DNA of 64,000 nt from Zoogloea sp. (GTDB lineage Bacteria; Pseudomonadota; Gammaproteobacteria; Burkholderiales; Rhodocyclaceae): NCBI RefSeq assembly GCF_017302315.1, contig NZ_JAFLDT010000002.1, positions 1 through 64,000 of the forward strand, in the 5' to 3' direction. The notes below the pieces were generated by a model. That model was not told where the DNA came from. It saw only the letters and a list, made by a program, of their open reading frames with translations, and made no database searches. Position numbers and translations under genes: made by a program. Below, in pieces: positions 46,748 to 57,249 of this stretch. Position 1 is the stretch's first letter, and the number at the start of each line of letters is the position of its first letter.

Positions 46748-47027
46748 AATCCTCGACCGATTCATTCCACTTTTCCCCACTTGTCGGCGGTTTTCGGCGC
46801 GCTGCTGCGCTGCGCAACGTTTTTTAACCTCCACTTCCCTGAAGGGTGATGGCTTCCTTTTGGGTCGAGCCGCTCTGCCGCGATTAATCAAGCACTTTTG
46901 CAATATTTTCTATGGCCATTGATTTATAAGCGGATTTCCTTTTTCGGCCGGTCTCGTCCTCTAAGTGCTTGTGTCCAAAAGAGATTTACCTTCCGGTCGG
47001 CTTGACCACCTATTCCTTTTGCTCTAA
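46748..47027. other. Spacer between rnpB and the mraZ operator
   Basis: About 280 bases that must hold the rnpB terminator and the mra promoter. A GC-rich stretch followed by GTTTTTT lies near 46806-46827 and may be the rnpB terminator. The part from 46875 to 46935 is AT-rich and the likely promoter area. No gene was recognised. Confidence 0.45.
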
Positions 47028-47067
47028 AGTGGGATGAAGTGGACGAAAGTGGGAGAAAGTGAGTTTT
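47028..47067 (+). promoter_or_regulatory. MraZ operator: four 10-bp direct repeats
   Basis: Four consecutive repeats in exact 10-base register: AGTGGGATGA, AGTGGACGAA, AGTGGGAGAA, AGTGAGTTTT. Tandem GTGGGA-type boxes at one helical turn are the known binding sites of MraZ, which represses its own operon. They end 33 bases before the mraZ ATG. Confidence 0.85.
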
Positions 47068-47100
47068 TCCTGCTTGTCCGGGTGAAGAAGTGGGGGAATC

Positions 47101-47547
47101 ATGTTTCAAGGCGCAGCAGCGCTCACTCTCGATGCGAAGGGTCGCCTGGCGATACCGGCGCGGCATCGGGACGCGCTCGCCAAGCTCGCCGAGAATCAGC
47201 TGGTTCTGACCGCCCATCCCCATCGCTGTCTTCTGATCTACCCCGCCCCCGCGTGGGAGCCGATCCGCAACAAGGTTCTTGCCGGCTCCAGCCTTGATCA
47301 CCAATCCGCTCTGCTCAAGCGTCTTCTCGTGGGTTTCGCCCGGGAGGAAGAAGTGGATTCGGCTGGGCGGGTGTTGATCGCCCCCGAGCTGCGCAGTTTT
47401 GGCCAGCTGGAAAAGCAGGTGCATCTGGTGGGGCAGGGGGATCACTTCGAGTTGTGGTCGGATGCCGGTTGGCAGAAGCAGCAGGAGCAGATCTTCGCCC
47501 TGGGCGCCGATCTCATGCCGTCGGGTTGGGAAACCCTGCCGCTGTGA
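47101..47547 (+). CDS. mraZ: Transcriptional regulator MraZ
   Basis: 148-residue protein with two SpoVT-AbrB DNA-binding repeats ([14 protein letters not shown] near residue 10 and [14 protein letters not shown] near 84), forming a ring-shaped oligomer that represses the dcw operon. The first gene of the cluster. Its stop overlaps the GTG start of rsmH. The repeat operator lies directly upstream. Confidence 0.97.
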   Translation: MFQGAAALTLDAKGRLAIPARHRDALAKLAENQLVLTAHPHRCLLIYPAPAWEPIRNKVLAGSSLDHQSALLKRLLVGFAREEEVDSAGRVLIAPELRSFGQLEKQVHLVGQGDHFELWSDAGWQKQQEQIFALGADLMPSGWETLPL

Positions 47548-48473
47548 GCGTGGCTGCACACATCACGGTGCTGCTGGACGAAGCAGTCGAGGCGCTGGCC
47601 ATTCGTCCGGAGGGTGTCTACGTGGATGGCACCTTCGGGCGCGGTGGGCATAGCCGGGCGATTCTGGCCCGGCTGGGGGCAGGTGGCAGGTTGATCGCCT
47701 TTGATCGCGATCCGGTGGCGGTGCAGGCCGGGCGGGCGGTGGAGGATCCCCGTTTCGAGCTTGTGCATGCGCCGTTCTCCGATTTTGCGGCGGCGCTGGC
47801 GGAGCGGGGCGTGGAGCGGGTGGACGGCGTCCTGCTGGATCTGGGGGTGTCTTCTCCCCAGTTGGACGAAGCCGGGCGGGGCATGAGCTTCCGGTTCGAT
47901 GCGCCGCTCGACATGCGAATGGATACAACCCGCGGAATGACCGCGGCGGAGTGGCTGGCGGAAGCGTCGGTTGCCGACATAACCCAAGTGCTGAGGGAAT
48001 ACGGTGAAGAACGGTTTGCTTATGAGATTGCAAAGGCGGTTGTTGCTGCTCGGGCAGGGGGGCATGTTGCAACCACTGGACAGCTTGCCGCGATCGTGGA
48101 AAAAACGGTCCGCACACGCGAGCCGGGTCAGCACCCTGCGACGCGCACCTTCCAGGCTCTACGGATTTGCGTCAATCAAGAGCTTGAGGAGCTGTCGCTA
48201 GTTCTGCCCCAGGTGGTGGCAGCGCTGGCGGTTGGAGGCCGTCTGGTGGTGATCAGCTTTCACTCCCTGGAGGATCGCATCGTCAAGCGTTTCATGCGTG
48301 ACGAGTCGCGGCCGCCTCAGCTTCCCGCGCGCCTGCCGGTGCGGGCGGCCGATCTGCCCAAGCCGCGGCTGGGGCTGGTGGGCAAGCCGGTGCGGCCCTC
48401 CGATGCCGAGGTGGTGGCCAACGCCAGGTCGCGCAGCGCGGTGATGCGGGTTGCCGAACGGATGGAGGCGTGA
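47544..48473 (+). CDS. rsmH: 16S rRNA (cytosine-1402-N4)-methyltransferase
   Basis: 309-residue SAM-dependent methyltransferase for 16S C1402. The SAM-binding site [16 protein letters not shown] is near residue 30, [19 protein letters not shown] near 100 and the C-terminal [15 protein letters not shown] near 240. The GTG start at 47544 overlaps the mraZ stop by four bases. Confidence 0.97.
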   Translation: MSVAAHITVLLDEAVEALAIRPEGVYVDGTFGRGGHSRAILARLGAGGRLIAFDRDPVAVQAGRAVEDPRFELVHAPFSDFAAALAERGVERVDGVLLDLGVSSPQLDEAGRGMSFRFDAPLDMRMDTTRGMTAAEWLAEASVADITQVLREYGEERFAYEIAKAVVAARAGGHVATTGQLAAIVEKTVRTREPGQHPATRTFQALRICVNQELEELSLVLPQVVAALAVGGRLVVISFHSLEDRIVKRFMRDESRPPQLPARLPVRAADLPKPRLGLVGKPVRPSDAEVVANARSRSAVMRVAERMEA

Positions 48474-48474
48474 G

Positions 48475-48741
48475 ATGGCCCGTCTGACAGGGTTCCTCCT
48501 GATGCTCGTGGTGGCGAGCAGCCTGGGTGTCGTTGCATCCCAGCACCAGGCCCGCAAGCTGTACACGGCCGTCGAGCGGGAGCAGCAGCGCTCCCAGCAG
48601 CTTGAGGTCGAGTGGGGTCAGCTCCAGTTGGAGCAAAGCACTTGGGCGGCCCACGCCCGCATCGAGAAGCTTGCTCGCGAGAAGCTCGCGATGCGCCCCC
48701 CGCTGTCGGGGCAGATCATCGCTATCGAGGAGCAGCCATGA
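48475..48741 (+). CDS. ftsL: Cell division protein FtsL
   Basis: 88-residue bitopic protein with one N-terminal membrane helix (FLLMLVVASSLGVVAS) and a periplasmic coiled coil (VEREQQRSQQLEVEWGQLQL). It forms the FtsQLB complex that signals FtsWI. Position between rsmH and ftsI and length are diagnostic. It overlaps ftsI by four bases (ATGA). Confidence 0.94.
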   Translation: MARLTGFLLMLVVASSLGVVASQHQARKLYTAVEREQQRSQQLEVEWGQLQLEQSTWAAHARIEKLAREKLAMRPPLSGQIIAIEEQP

Positions 48742-50495
48742 AGAAGGCCAAGAAGGGCGTCACCTTCAATCACAATCCCCTTCTGCGTTCGGAGCTGTCG
48801 GCCTGGCGGCCGCGCTTTGTGCTGTTGTGCCTCCTCGGCGGTTCACTGGCCTTGATCGGCCGGGCGGCCTATCTGCAGGGTGTGCACGATCAGTTCCTCC
48901 AGGCCAAGGGTGAGTCCCGCTACGCGCGGGTCTTGGAGGTGCCCGCCACCCGCGGCAAGATCACCGACCGCCAGGGCGATGTGCTGGCGGTGTCGTCCCC
49001 CGTGAAGTCGATCTGGGCCATCCCCGAGGATGCGCGTCTCGATCCCTCCCAGACCCGCCAGTTGGCCGGTCTGCTGGAGCTTGGGGTCAGCGAGCTCAAC
49101 CAGAAGCTGTCCAGCGACAAGGATTTCATCTATCTCAAGCGCCAGGTGTCGCCCGAGCTCGCGGATCGGATCGCGGCGCTGAAACTGCCTGGCATCCATG
49201 ATCAGCGGGAGTACCGTCGCTTCTACCCGGGGGGGGACGTGATGGCCCATGTCCTGGGCTTTACCGGTGTCGATGACAAGGGCCAGGAGGGGATTGAGCT
49301 GGCCTTTGAGTCCCAGCTTGCGGGCAAGCCCGGCTCCCGCCGGGTGGTGAAGGATCGCCGCGGCAACGTCGTCGAGGACGTTCAGTCGATCCGCCTGCCC
49401 CAGGACGGGCGCGAGGTCGCCCTGTCGATCGATAACAAGATCCAGTACCTCGCCCATGCGGCCCTCAAGCAGGCCATGACCGATCACAAGGCCAAGGCCG
49501 GTGGTGTCGTGGTGCTCGATGCAAAGACCGGGGAAGTGCTGGCGTTGGCCAATGCGCCCACTTACAACCCGAACAACCGGGTCAAGCTGACCGGCGATCA
49601 GCTGCGCAACCGGGCCCTGACCGATACCTTCGAACCGGGCTCGACCATGAAGCCGTTTACCGCTGCGCTGGCGCTGGAGAAGGGCAAAGTCACTGCCGGC
49701 ACCATCATCAACTGCGCGCCGGGTCGGATGACAATCGGGTCGGCGACGATTTCCGATGCCCACCCCCACGGTGCCCTGTCGGTGGCCCAGGTCATCCAGA
49801 AGTCCTCGAATATTGGCGCCGCCAAGATGGCGCTCAGCTTTCCCCCCGAAACCATGTGGAAGATGCTGGACGATCTCGGATTCGGCACGCCGCTCAAGCT
49901 TGGCTTTCCGGGCGAAGTGGGGGGGCGTCTGCGTCCGGCCAAGGCCTGGCGCCCCATCGAGCAGGCCACCATGTCCTACGGTCACGGCATGTCGGTCAAC
50001 CTGATGCAGATGGCCAACGCCTACCAGGTGTTTGCCCGTGATGGCGACATCGTGCCCGTTTCCCTGTCACGCCTGGATGCGCCACCGGTGCACGGTGCCC
50101 GGGTGTTCTCGCCGCAAACGGCAAGGGAAGTGCGGCAGATGCTCGAACTGGTGGTGCAGAAGGGGGGAACCGCGCCCCAGGCCGGTGTGCCCGGATACCG
50201 GGTCGGCGGCAAGACGGGAACCGCCATGAAACTGGTCGGTGGCCGTTATGCACACAAGTATGTGGCGTCATTCGTGGGCATCGCTCCGATCTCCGATCCA
50301 CGCCTGATTGTTGCGGTGATGATTGATGAGCCGAGTAACGGCAAGCATTACGGCGGTGACGTGGCTGCGCCGATCTTCTCGCAGGTCACTGCGGGTGCCC
50401 TGCGCTCGCTGGGCGTGGCGCCGGATGCGCCGCTCAAACCCCTCCAGGTCGCCCGTCAGGGTGTGTCCCAGACAGCCGTTCGGGAGGCCATGTGA
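48738..50495 (+). CDS. ftsI: Peptidoglycan transpeptidase FtsI (PBP3)
   Basis: 585-residue class B penicillin-binding protein for septal cross-linking. An N-terminal membrane helix (about 27-47) is followed by the pedestal domain and the transpeptidase. Active-site motifs: STMK with Ser302, SSN at 356 and KTGT at 492. The start overlaps the ftsL stop, and the stop overlaps the murE start. Confidence 0.97.
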   Translation: MKKAKKGVTFNHNPLLRSELSAWRPRFVLLCLLGGSLALIGRAAYLQGVHDQFLQAKGESRYARVLEVPATRGKITDRQGDVLAVSSPVKSIWAIPEDARLDPSQTRQLAGLLELGVSELNQKLSSDKDFIYLKRQVSPELADRIAALKLPGIHDQREYRRFYPGGDVMAHVLGFTGVDDKGQEGIELAFESQLAGKPGSRRVVKDRRGNVVEDVQSIRLPQDGREVALSIDNKIQYLAHAALKQAMTDHKAKAGGVVVLDAKTGEVLALANAPTYNPNNRVKLTGDQLRNRALTDTFEPGSTMKPFTAALALEKGKVTAGTIINCAPGRMTIGSATISDAHPHGALSVAQVIQKSSNIGAAKMALSFPPETMWKMLDDLGFGTPLKLGFPGEVGGRLRPAKAWRPIEQATMSYGHGMSVNLMQMANAYQVFARDGDIVPVSLSRLDAPPVHGARVFSPQTAREVRQMLELVVQKGGTAPQAGVPGYRVGGKTGTAMKLVGGRYAHKYVASFVGIAPISDPRLIVAVMIDEPSNGKHYGGDVAAPIFSQVTAGALRSLGVAPDAPLKPLQVARQGVSQTAVREAM

Positions 50496-52012
50496 TGTCG
50501 GATAGTGCGGAAGCCCAGGTTCGCCGCGTTCTCGACGAGCTGGCGAGCCGGGGGGTGAAGCCGCAGCGTCTCTGTGCCGACTCCCGTCAGGTGCTGGCTG
50601 GTGACGTCTTCCTGGCGTTTCCGGGGCTGCGGGCGGATGGCCGGCGTTTCATTGAGAGCGCAGTCCACGCGGGAGCGGAAGCGGTGCTGTGGGAGGCGTG
50701 CGGTCACGTGTGGAATGAGCGTCTGCCCGTTCCCCATCTGGCGGTGGAAGGGCTGGCGGCCTTGTCGGGGCATCTGGCCCACGAGGTTTACGGGCGCCCC
50801 TCGGAAAGCCTATGGACCGTCGGGGTGACGGGCACCAACGGAAAGACATCTGTCACCCAGTGGCTGTCGCGGGCCTATGCCGCCCTCGGGCGCAAGTGCG
50901 GCGTCATCGGCACGCTGGGTATTGGCTTTCCCGGCGCCTTGTCGGAAAGCCTCAACACCACCCCGGACAGCCTCACCCTGCACCATACCCTTGCCCGTTT
51001 CCGCGATTCCGGTGCGGATGCGGTGGCCATGGAGGTCTCTTCCATCGGCCTTGACCAGGGGCGTCTGAATGGTCTGCGTTTTGATGTGGCTGTGCATACC
51101 AATCTGACCCGCGACCACCTGGACTACCACGGCAACATGGAGAACTACGCAGTTGCCAAGGCCCGTCTGTTCGACACGCCGGGGCTGCGTTCGGTGGTGC
51201 TCAATCTAGACGATCGGTTCGGCGTGGAGCAGGCCCGCCGTCTGGCCGGTAAGGGTCTGGAGGTCATCGGCTACACCCTGTTTCCCAGCAATGCCGATGC
51301 TGCGCCGGTCAACCGGCTGCTGTTGGCTGACCGCCTCACCGCTACTTCGGCAGGGATCCGTTTCACCGCGCGCTGCGGCAATGATTCCGCCGACCTCTAT
51401 CCCCACCTGGTTGGTCAGTTCAATGTGTCAAACCTGCTGGCGGTCATTGGCACCCTGATTGCATCCGGCATCACGCTGGAGGATGCGGCGATGGTTGCGG
51501 AGGGGCTCACTCCTCCCCAGGGGCGGATGCAGACGCTGGGAGGGATCGGCGAGCCCTTGGTTGTGGTGGACTATGCCCATTCGCCCGATGCACTTGAGCA
51601 GGTGCTTTCCGCTGTCCGTGCCACCGTCAAGGCGCGCAATGGCCGGCTGATCTGCGTCTTTGGTTGTGGCGGTGACCGCGACCCGGGCAAGCGTCCCTTG
51701 ATGGGAGAGGTGGCGAGTCGGCTGGCCGATCAGGTTGTGCTGACCAGCGACAACCCCCGGGGGGAAGACCCCGAGCAGATTCTCCGCGACATCGTCAGCG
51801 GTGCCGGTCCGGAGGCCGAAGTGGTGGCCGACCGGGCCGAAGCCATCCGCCGCGCCATTCTCTCCGCGGCGGCCGACGATCTTGTCCTGATTGCCGGCAA
51901 GGGGCACGAGCCCTACCAGGAAGTCAAAGGCGTGCGCCATCCCTTTTCCGATGTGGAGCAGACCCGCGCTGCTCTTGAAGCCTGGAACGATGCCCAGGGA
52001 GCGCTTTCATGA
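50495..52012 (+). CDS. murE: UDP-MurNAc-tripeptide synthetase MurE
   Basis: 505-residue Mur ligase adding the third stem residue. The ATP site is GVTGTNGKTSVTQWL (near 110). The substrate motif SDNPRGEDP is the DNPR box of meso-diaminopimelate-adding enzymes, so the wall should contain meso-DAP. ATG at 50495 shares a base with the ftsI stop. It overlaps murF by four bases. Confidence 0.97.
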   Translation: MSDSAEAQVRRVLDELASRGVKPQRLCADSRQVLAGDVFLAFPGLRADGRRFIESAVHAGAEAVLWEACGHVWNERLPVPHLAVEGLAALSGHLAHEVYGRPSESLWTVGVTGTNGKTSVTQWLSRAYAALGRKCGVIGTLGIGFPGALSESLNTTPDSLTLHHTLARFRDSGADAVAMEVSSIGLDQGRLNGLRFDVAVHTNLTRDHLDYHGNMENYAVAKARLFDTPGLRSVVLNLDDRFGVEQARRLAGKGLEVIGYTLFPSNADAAPVNRLLLADRLTATSAGIRFTARCGNDSADLYPHLVGQFNVSNLLAVIGTLIASGITLEDAAMVAEGLTPPQGRMQTLGGIGEPLVVVDYAHSPDALEQVLSAVRATVKARNGRLICVFGCGGDRDPGKRPLMGEVASRLADQVVLTSDNPRGEDPEQILRDIVSGAGPEAEVVADRAEAIRRAILSAAADDLVLIAGKGHEPYQEVKGVRHPFSDVEQTRAALEAWNDAQGALS

Positions 52013-53385
52013 TGGATCTTCAGGAGGCCGCGCTGGTCACCGGCGGTACGGCGGTGGGGGGGAGTGTTTCCTTCCGTTCCGTGAGCACCGATTCCCGGGC
52101 GATTCAGCCCGAACAGTTGTTCGTGGCCTTGCGTGGCGAGCGCTTTGACGGCCATGAGTTCGTCGGTGCCGTGGCTGCCCAGGGGGCTGTCGCTGCCATG
52201 GTTGACCGGGCCTGGGCAGCGACCCATCCGGTGCCTTTGCCCCTGCTCGTCGTCGAGGACACGCGTCTCGGTCTGGGGCGACTTGCCGCCGGCTGGCGCA
52301 GCCGCTTCGATCTGCCCCTGATCGGCATCACCGGCAGCAATGGCAAGACCACCGTGAAGGAGATGTGTGCGGCGATCCTGCGCGCCCAGGCCCGCATCGA
52401 TGGCTTCGACCCCGATCTGGCCGTTCTGGCGACCCGCGGTAATCTCAACAACGACATCGGCGTGCCATTGATGCTGTTGCGGCTTTCCGGCAACCACCGC
52501 TCGGCGGTGATCGAGATGGGCATGAACCGCCCTGGCGAAATCGGTTATCTCACCCACCTGGCGCGGCCGACCGTGGCCCTGGTCAACAACGCCCAGCGTG
52601 CCCACCTGCAGGGCATGGGCAGTGTCAATGAGGTGGCACGGGAGAAGGGCGCGATCTACGAAGGCCTGTCCTCGGACGGTGTCGCGGTGCTCAACGCCGA
52701 CGACCCGTTTGCCGCGTACTGGCGCTCAATCAACGGCGGCCACCGCATCCTGACTTTCGGTCTGTCATCGGATGCCGATGTCAGTGCCCGCTGCACGAGC
52801 CATGGTTTTGCCAGTGATGTGGTGCTGATCTCGCCAAAAGGGGAGGTGCAGTTCCGCCTGCAGGTGCCCGGGCAGCACAACGTGCGCAACGCCCTGGCGG
52901 CCGCAGCGGCCTGCCTTGCGGCCGGCGTCTCGCTGAAGGCGGTTGCTGACGGGCTGGGCGGTTACGCAGGAACCCCGGGTCGCCTCCACCTGCGCAAAGG
53001 CCTGGGTGGGGCCGTGGTCATTGACGACTGCTACAACGCCAATCCGGACTCCATGCGTGCCGGTATCGCCGTGCTGGCGGCTACCCCCGGCCGCAAGATC
53101 CTCGTGATCGGCGACATGGGTGAGATTGGTGAGCAGAGCTACCAGTACCACGACGAGATCGGTGGCTACGCGAAGAGTGAAGGCGTCGATTTCCTCTTCG
53201 GGCTGGGCGAGATGAGCGAGGTTGCGGCACGTAACTTCGGAGAGGGCGGACACCACTTCACCCGGCTTGATGACCTGGTGGCGGCGGTGAAGGCGGAAAT
53301 GAATGCAGATACGGTGGTGCTCGTGAAGGGCTCGCGTTTCATGAAGATGGAACGCGTGGCGGACGCCATTGCGGAGAAGGTTTGA
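52009..53385 (+). CDS. murF: UDP-MurNAc-pentapeptide synthetase MurF
   Basis: 458-residue Mur ligase attaching D-Ala-D-Ala. The ATP loop is GITGSNGKTTVKEM (near 105), with the later MurF motifs GNLNNDIGVPLMLL and IDDCYNANPDSMRAG. Starts within the murE stop (ATGA). A 60-base spacer separates it from mraY. Confidence 0.97.
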   Translation: MMDLQEAALVTGGTAVGGSVSFRSVSTDSRAIQPEQLFVALRGERFDGHEFVGAVAAQGAVAAMVDRAWAATHPVPLPLLVVEDTRLGLGRLAAGWRSRFDLPLIGITGSNGKTTVKEMCAAILRAQARIDGFDPDLAVLATRGNLNNDIGVPLMLLRLSGNHRSAVIEMGMNRPGEIGYLTHLARPTVALVNNAQRAHLQGMGSVNEVAREKGAIYEGLSSDGVAVLNADDPFAAYWRSINGGHRILTFGLSSDADVSARCTSHGFASDVVLISPKGEVQFRLQVPGQHNVRNALAAAAACLAAGVSLKAVADGLGGYAGTPGRLHLRKGLGGAVVIDDCYNANPDSMRAGIAVLAATPGRKILVIGDMGEIGEQSYQYHDEIGGYAKSEGVDFLFGLGEMSEVAARNFGEGGHHFTRLDDLVAAVKAEMNADTVVLVKGSRFMKMERVADAIAEKV

Positions 53386-53445
53386 TGAGTGTGCGAAGTA
53401 CCGATATGTGTGCAGTTCATGGTGTGACGGATCGGGGGAGCCGCC

Positions 53446-54534
53446 ATGCTGCTTGAACTCGCCCTTTGGCTCGGCAAGGACGCGCGCTTCTTCAACGTGT
53501 TTGGTTACATCACCTTGCGCACCATGCTGGCGGCGGGAACGGCGCTGCTCCTGTCGCTGCTCTTCGGCCCGGCGGTGATCCGCTGGTTGGCGGCGAAGAA
53601 GATCGGCCAGGCGGTGCGTGATGATGGCCCCAAGTCCCACCTCACCAAGGCGGGCACCCCGACCATGGGTGGCGCCCTGATCCTCATCTCGATCTCGGTC
53701 ACCACCCTGCTGTGGGGAGATCTCGGCAACAAGTACGTCTGGGTCGTCCTCTTCGTCACCCTCGGATTTGGTGCCGTGGGCTGGGTGGATGACTGGCGCA
53801 AAGTGGTCTATCGCGACCCCAAGGGGCTGGCAAGCCGCTGGAAGTATTTCTGGACGTCGGCCATCGCCCTGGCGGCGGCGGCATTTCTTGGACTTACCGC
53901 AACCCTGCCGGCCCAGCTCGAACTGATCGTTCCCTTCTTCAAGGCCGTGAGCTATCCCTTGGGGGTGCTGGGTTTCATCATCCTGACCTATTTCGTCATC
54001 AACGGTACCAGCCACTCGGTGAACCTCACCGACGGACTTGATGGGCTGGCGATCATGCCGACCGTGATGGTCAGTGCCGCGCTGGCGATCTTCGCCTACG
54101 TGGCAGGCCACATGGGTTTCTCCAAGTACCTGGGCGTGCCCTACATCCCGGGGGCCGGTGAGATGGCGGTGATCTGCGGCGCCATTGCAGGGGCAGGGCT
54201 CGGCTTCCTGTGGTTCAACGCCTACCCGGCGGAGGTTTTCATGGGCGACGTGGGGGCACTGGCCCTGGGCGCTGCCATGGGTACCATCGCCGTGATCGTG
54301 CGTCAGGAAATCGTGCTCTTCATCATGGGCGGCCTGTTCGTGGCCGAAGCCTTGTCGGTGATGGTCCAGGTCCTGTACTTCAAATACACCGGCGGCAAGC
54401 GCATCTTCCGCATGGCCCCCCTGCATCACCACTATGAGCTGGGTGGCTGGAAGGAGACCCAGGTGGTCGTCCGTTTCTGGATCATCACCATCATGCTGGT
54501 GCTGTTCGGCCTGTCCACCCTCAAGCTGCGGTAA
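53446..54534 (+). CDS. mraY: Phospho-MurNAc-pentapeptide transferase MraY
   Basis: 362-residue membrane enzyme making lipid I. About ten helices; the catalytic motifs [34 protein letters not shown] and [14 protein letters not shown] are present, plus [12 protein letters not shown] at the C-terminus. GGGGGAG precedes the ATG. A 23-codon open frame (53385-53456) links the murF stop to this start; whether it is translated is unknown. Confidence 0.97.
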   Translation: MLLELALWLGKDARFFNVFGYITLRTMLAAGTALLLSLLFGPAVIRWLAAKKIGQAVRDDGPKSHLTKAGTPTMGGALILISISVTTLLWGDLGNKYVWVVLFVTLGFGAVGWVDDWRKVVYRDPKGLASRWKYFWTSAIALAAAAFLGLTATLPAQLELIVPFFKAVSYPLGVLGFIILTYFVINGTSHSVNLTDGLDGLAIMPTVMVSAALAIFAYVAGHMGFSKYLGVPYIPGAGEMAVICGAIAGAGLGFLWFNAYPAEVFMGDVGALALGAAMGTIAVIVRQEIVLFIMGGLFVAEALSVMVQVLYFKYTGGKRIFRMAPLHHHYELGGWKETQVVVRFWIITIMLVLFGLSTLKLR

Positions 54535-54540
54535 GCGGAC

Positions 54541-55935
54541 ATGGCATCGTCTTCGCGCCTCACTCTCGTTCTTGGCCTCGGCGAGTCCGGTCTGGCCATG
54601 GCGCGCTGGCTGGCCCGGCAGGGCGAGGCCCTGCGCGTCGCCGACTCCCGCGACACGCCACCGGGTATCGACACGCTGCGGGCCGAGGTGCCGGCGGCTG
54701 AAGTGTGTGCAGGCCCCTTCTCCGAAGGCCTTCTCGATGGTGTCGGGCGCATTGCCATCAGCCCTGGTCTCGATCCCAGGCAGCCCTTGGTTCGTGAGGC
54801 CCGGGCGCGCGGCATTCCCGTGATCGGTGAGATGGATCTGCTGGCTGATGCGTTGGCACCGTCCGGCGGCGCTCCGCGCCCCATCGTGATTGCCATCACC
54901 GGCACGAATGGCAAGACCACCACCACCACCCTTCTTGGCGAGATGGTCAAGGCCACCGGTCTGGATGGGGTGGTGGCCGGCAACATCAGCCCCGCCGCGC
55001 TGGATGTGCTGATGGCGCGCCAGGATGCCGCTCAGCCTTTGCCGGCAGCCTGGGTGCTGGAGCTGTCCAGCTTCCAGCTGGAGACTTCACCGGCCCTGCA
55101 GGCCGTGTCGGCGACGGTGCTCAACGTCACCGATGACCACCTGGACCGCTATTCCGGTCTGGATGAGTACGCTTCGACCAAGGCTGCCGTGTTCCAGGGC
55201 GAGGGGGTGCAGGTGCTCAATCGTCAGGACGTCCGCGTTGCCGCCATGGCCCGGCCCGGGCGCCGCATCTTCACCTTCGGTGTTGATGCACCTGCGGGGG
55301 CGGATGATTTTGGGGTGATCGATGGCACTGACGGGGACTGGCTGGCGCGGGGGCGCGACAAGCTCCTGCGTCGTTCGGAGCTGCCCCTTGCCGGAAGCCA
55401 CAATGTGGCCAACGCCTTGGCCGCCCTCGCCCTCGGCGAGGCTGCCGGCCTGCCCCGCGCACCCATGATCGCCGCCCTGAAGGCCTTCCGCGGCTTGCCC
55501 CATCGGGTCGAGAAGGTGGCAGAACGGAGCGACGGGGTCACTTACTACGACGACTCCAAAGGTACCAACGTGGGTGCCACCGTCGCGGCCCTGGAAGGGT
55601 TGCGGAGAAAAGTGATCCTGATCGCCGGTGGCGACGGCAAGGGGCAGGATTTCTCACCCCTGAAAGAGGCCTTTTCCCGCTACGCCCGCGCCGTCGTTCT
55701 GATCGGGCGTGACGCCAACGCGATTTCCGAGGCGGTGGAGGGCTGTGGCGTGCCCCTGGTCTACGCCGGGGATATGGATGCCGCCGTTCTTGCCGCCAAT
55801 GGTCATGCCCAGCCCGGAGACGTCGTGCTGCTCTCGCCCGCCTGTGCCAGCCTCGACATGTTCCGCAACTACGCCCATCGCGCCCAGGTCTTCATCGACG
55901 CGGTGCATCGCCTGCCGGGAGTGAGCCCCGCATGA
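54541..55935 (+). CDS. murD: UDP-MurNAc-L-alanine:D-glutamate ligase MurD
   Basis: 464-residue Mur ligase adding D-Glu. The N-terminal Rossmann domain ([16 protein letters not shown]), the ATP loop [15 protein letters not shown] (near 120), [12 protein letters not shown] (near 340) and the C-terminal [12 protein letters not shown] motif are all typical. It starts 6 bases after mraY and overlaps ftsW by four bases. Confidence 0.97.
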   Translation: MASSSRLTLVLGLGESGLAMARWLARQGEALRVADSRDTPPGIDTLRAEVPAAEVCAGPFSEGLLDGVGRIAISPGLDPRQPLVREARARGIPVIGEMDLLADALAPSGGAPRPIVIAITGTNGKTTTTTLLGEMVKATGLDGVVAGNISPAALDVLMARQDAAQPLPAAWVLELSSFQLETSPALQAVSATVLNVTDDHLDRYSGLDEYASTKAAVFQGEGVQVLNRQDVRVAAMARPGRRIFTFGVDAPAGADDFGVIDGTDGDWLARGRDKLLRRSELPLAGSHNVANALAALALGEAAGLPRAPMIAALKAFRGLPHRVEKVAERSDGVTYYDDSKGTNVGATVAALEGLRRKVILIAGGDGKGQDFSPLKEAFSRYARAVVLIGRDANAISEAVEGCGVPLVYAGDMDAAVLAANGHAQPGDVVLLSPACASLDMFRNYAHRAQVFIDAVHRLPGVSPA

Positions 55936-57167
55936 AACTAGCTGCCAGCCTCTCCGGCTTCTTCACCCGCCATGGGATGGGTGACACCACCCCGGTGACA
56001 GGCCGGGCGGTCGATCGACTGCTGCGCCCCAATGGACAGCCTCGGGAGCTTGATCCCGCGTTGATCTGGTCGGCCGCCGCCTTGCTGCTGCTGGGTCTGG
56101 TGATGGTCTTCTCCGCCTCCATTGCCACGGCCGAAGGCAGTCGCATGTTCGGCCATCAACCGGCCTATTTCCTGATCCGCCACGCTGTTTTCCTGGCCAT
56201 CGGGGTGATCGCCGGCGTGGTGGTGTTCCAGATTCCCATGCGTGCCTGGCAGGAGATGGCGCCGTGGCTGTTCATTGCCGGGGTTGTGCTGCTGCTGATC
56301 GTGCTGATTCCCGGCATCGGGCGGGATGTGAATGGGGCCCGTCGCTGGTTGCCCCTGGGGGTGGTGAACCTGCAGCCCTCGGAATTGATGAAACTGTTTG
56401 CCGCGCTCTATGCGGCGGACTATACGGCGCGCAAGCTGCCTCTGATGGGCAGCTTCAAGCAGGGGTTCATGCCCATGGCCGGGGTGATCCTGTTCGTTGG
56501 CTTCCTGCTGCTGAAAGAGCCGGACTTCGGCGCCTTCGTGGTGATCACCGCCATTGCCTTCGGCGTGCTGTTCCTGGGCGGCATCAATGTGCGCCTGTTT
56601 GTCTTGCTGGCCATCGTCGCCACCATCGGCTTCGTGCTCCTGATCACGTTCTCCGAGTATCGGCGGCAGCGCATCCTCGGCTTCATGGACCCGTGGCAGG
56701 ATGCCTATGGCAAGGGCTACCAGCTCTCCCATGCGCTGATCGCCTTCGGGCGGGGAGAGTGGTTCGGGGTGGGCCTTGGCGGCAGTATCGAGAAGCTCTT
56801 CTACCTTCCGGAGGCCCACACTGATTTCCTGCTGGCCGTGATTGCCGAAGAACTCGGCTTTGTCGGTGTTTTCCTGGTCGTGATGCTCTTCGCGGTCGTC
56901 ATTCAGCGGGCCTTTGCCATCGGCAAGCAGTCGGTGACGCTCGAACGTACTTACGCCGCGCTGGTGGCCCAGGGCATCGGCATCTGGATCGGCGTGCAGT
57001 CCTTCATCAACATGGGCGTCAATATGGGCTTGCTGCCCACCAAGGGCCTGACCCTGCCCCTGATGAGCTTCGGCGGCTCCGGCATTCTCGCCAACTGCGT
57101 GGCCCTGGCAATCCTGCTGCGGATCGACTGGGAAAACAGGCAAATCATGCGCGGAGGCAGCGCATGA
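55932..57167 (+). CDS. ftsW: Septal peptidoglycan glycosyltransferase FtsW
   Basis: 411-residue SEDS-family polymerase with ten membrane helices. Conserved segments include [48 protein letters not shown] and the C-terminal [13 protein letters not shown]. It polymerises lipid II at the septum with FtsI. Its last codons form one arm of a 19-bp inverted repeat that contains the stop codon region. Confidence 0.97.
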   Translation: MKLAASLSGFFTRHGMGDTTPVTGRAVDRLLRPNGQPRELDPALIWSAAALLLLGLVMVFSASIATAEGSRMFGHQPAYFLIRHAVFLAIGVIAGVVVFQIPMRAWQEMAPWLFIAGVVLLLIVLIPGIGRDVNGARRWLPLGVVNLQPSELMKLFAALYAADYTARKLPLMGSFKQGFMPMAGVILFVGFLLLKEPDFGAFVVITAIAFGVLFLGGINVRLFVLLAIVATIGFVLLITFSEYRRQRILGFMDPWQDAYGKGYQLSHALIAFGRGEWFGVGLGGSIEKLFYLPEAHTDFLLAVIAEELGFVGVFLVVMLFAVVIQRAFAIGKQSVTLERTYAALVAQGIGIWIGVQSFINMGVNMGLLPTKGLTLPLMSFGGSGILANCVALAILLRIDWENRQIMRGGSA

Positions 57168-57249
57168 TTTGCCTGTTTCGACGGAGCGTCGCAAGCTTAC
57201 TTGCGGCGACGCGGAGTCAAAAACCGGATCTGCGCGGAGGCAGCGCCTG
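57134..57249 (+). repeat. ftsW-murG junction: hairpins and a duplicated ribosome-binding segment
   Basis: A perfect 19-bp inverted repeat (57134-57152 with 57160-57178) spans the ftsW stop; its 7-base loop GGAGGCA contains a Shine-Dalgarno core. A second imperfect hairpin follows (57186-57212). The 16-base segment TGCGCGGAGGCAGCGC occurs at 57148-57163 and again at 57231-57246, just before murG. A 28-codon frame (57164-57250) starts within the ftsW stop (ATGA) and ends within the murG start (TGATG). This looks like an 83-base insertion that kept translational coupling. Confidence 0.8.
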
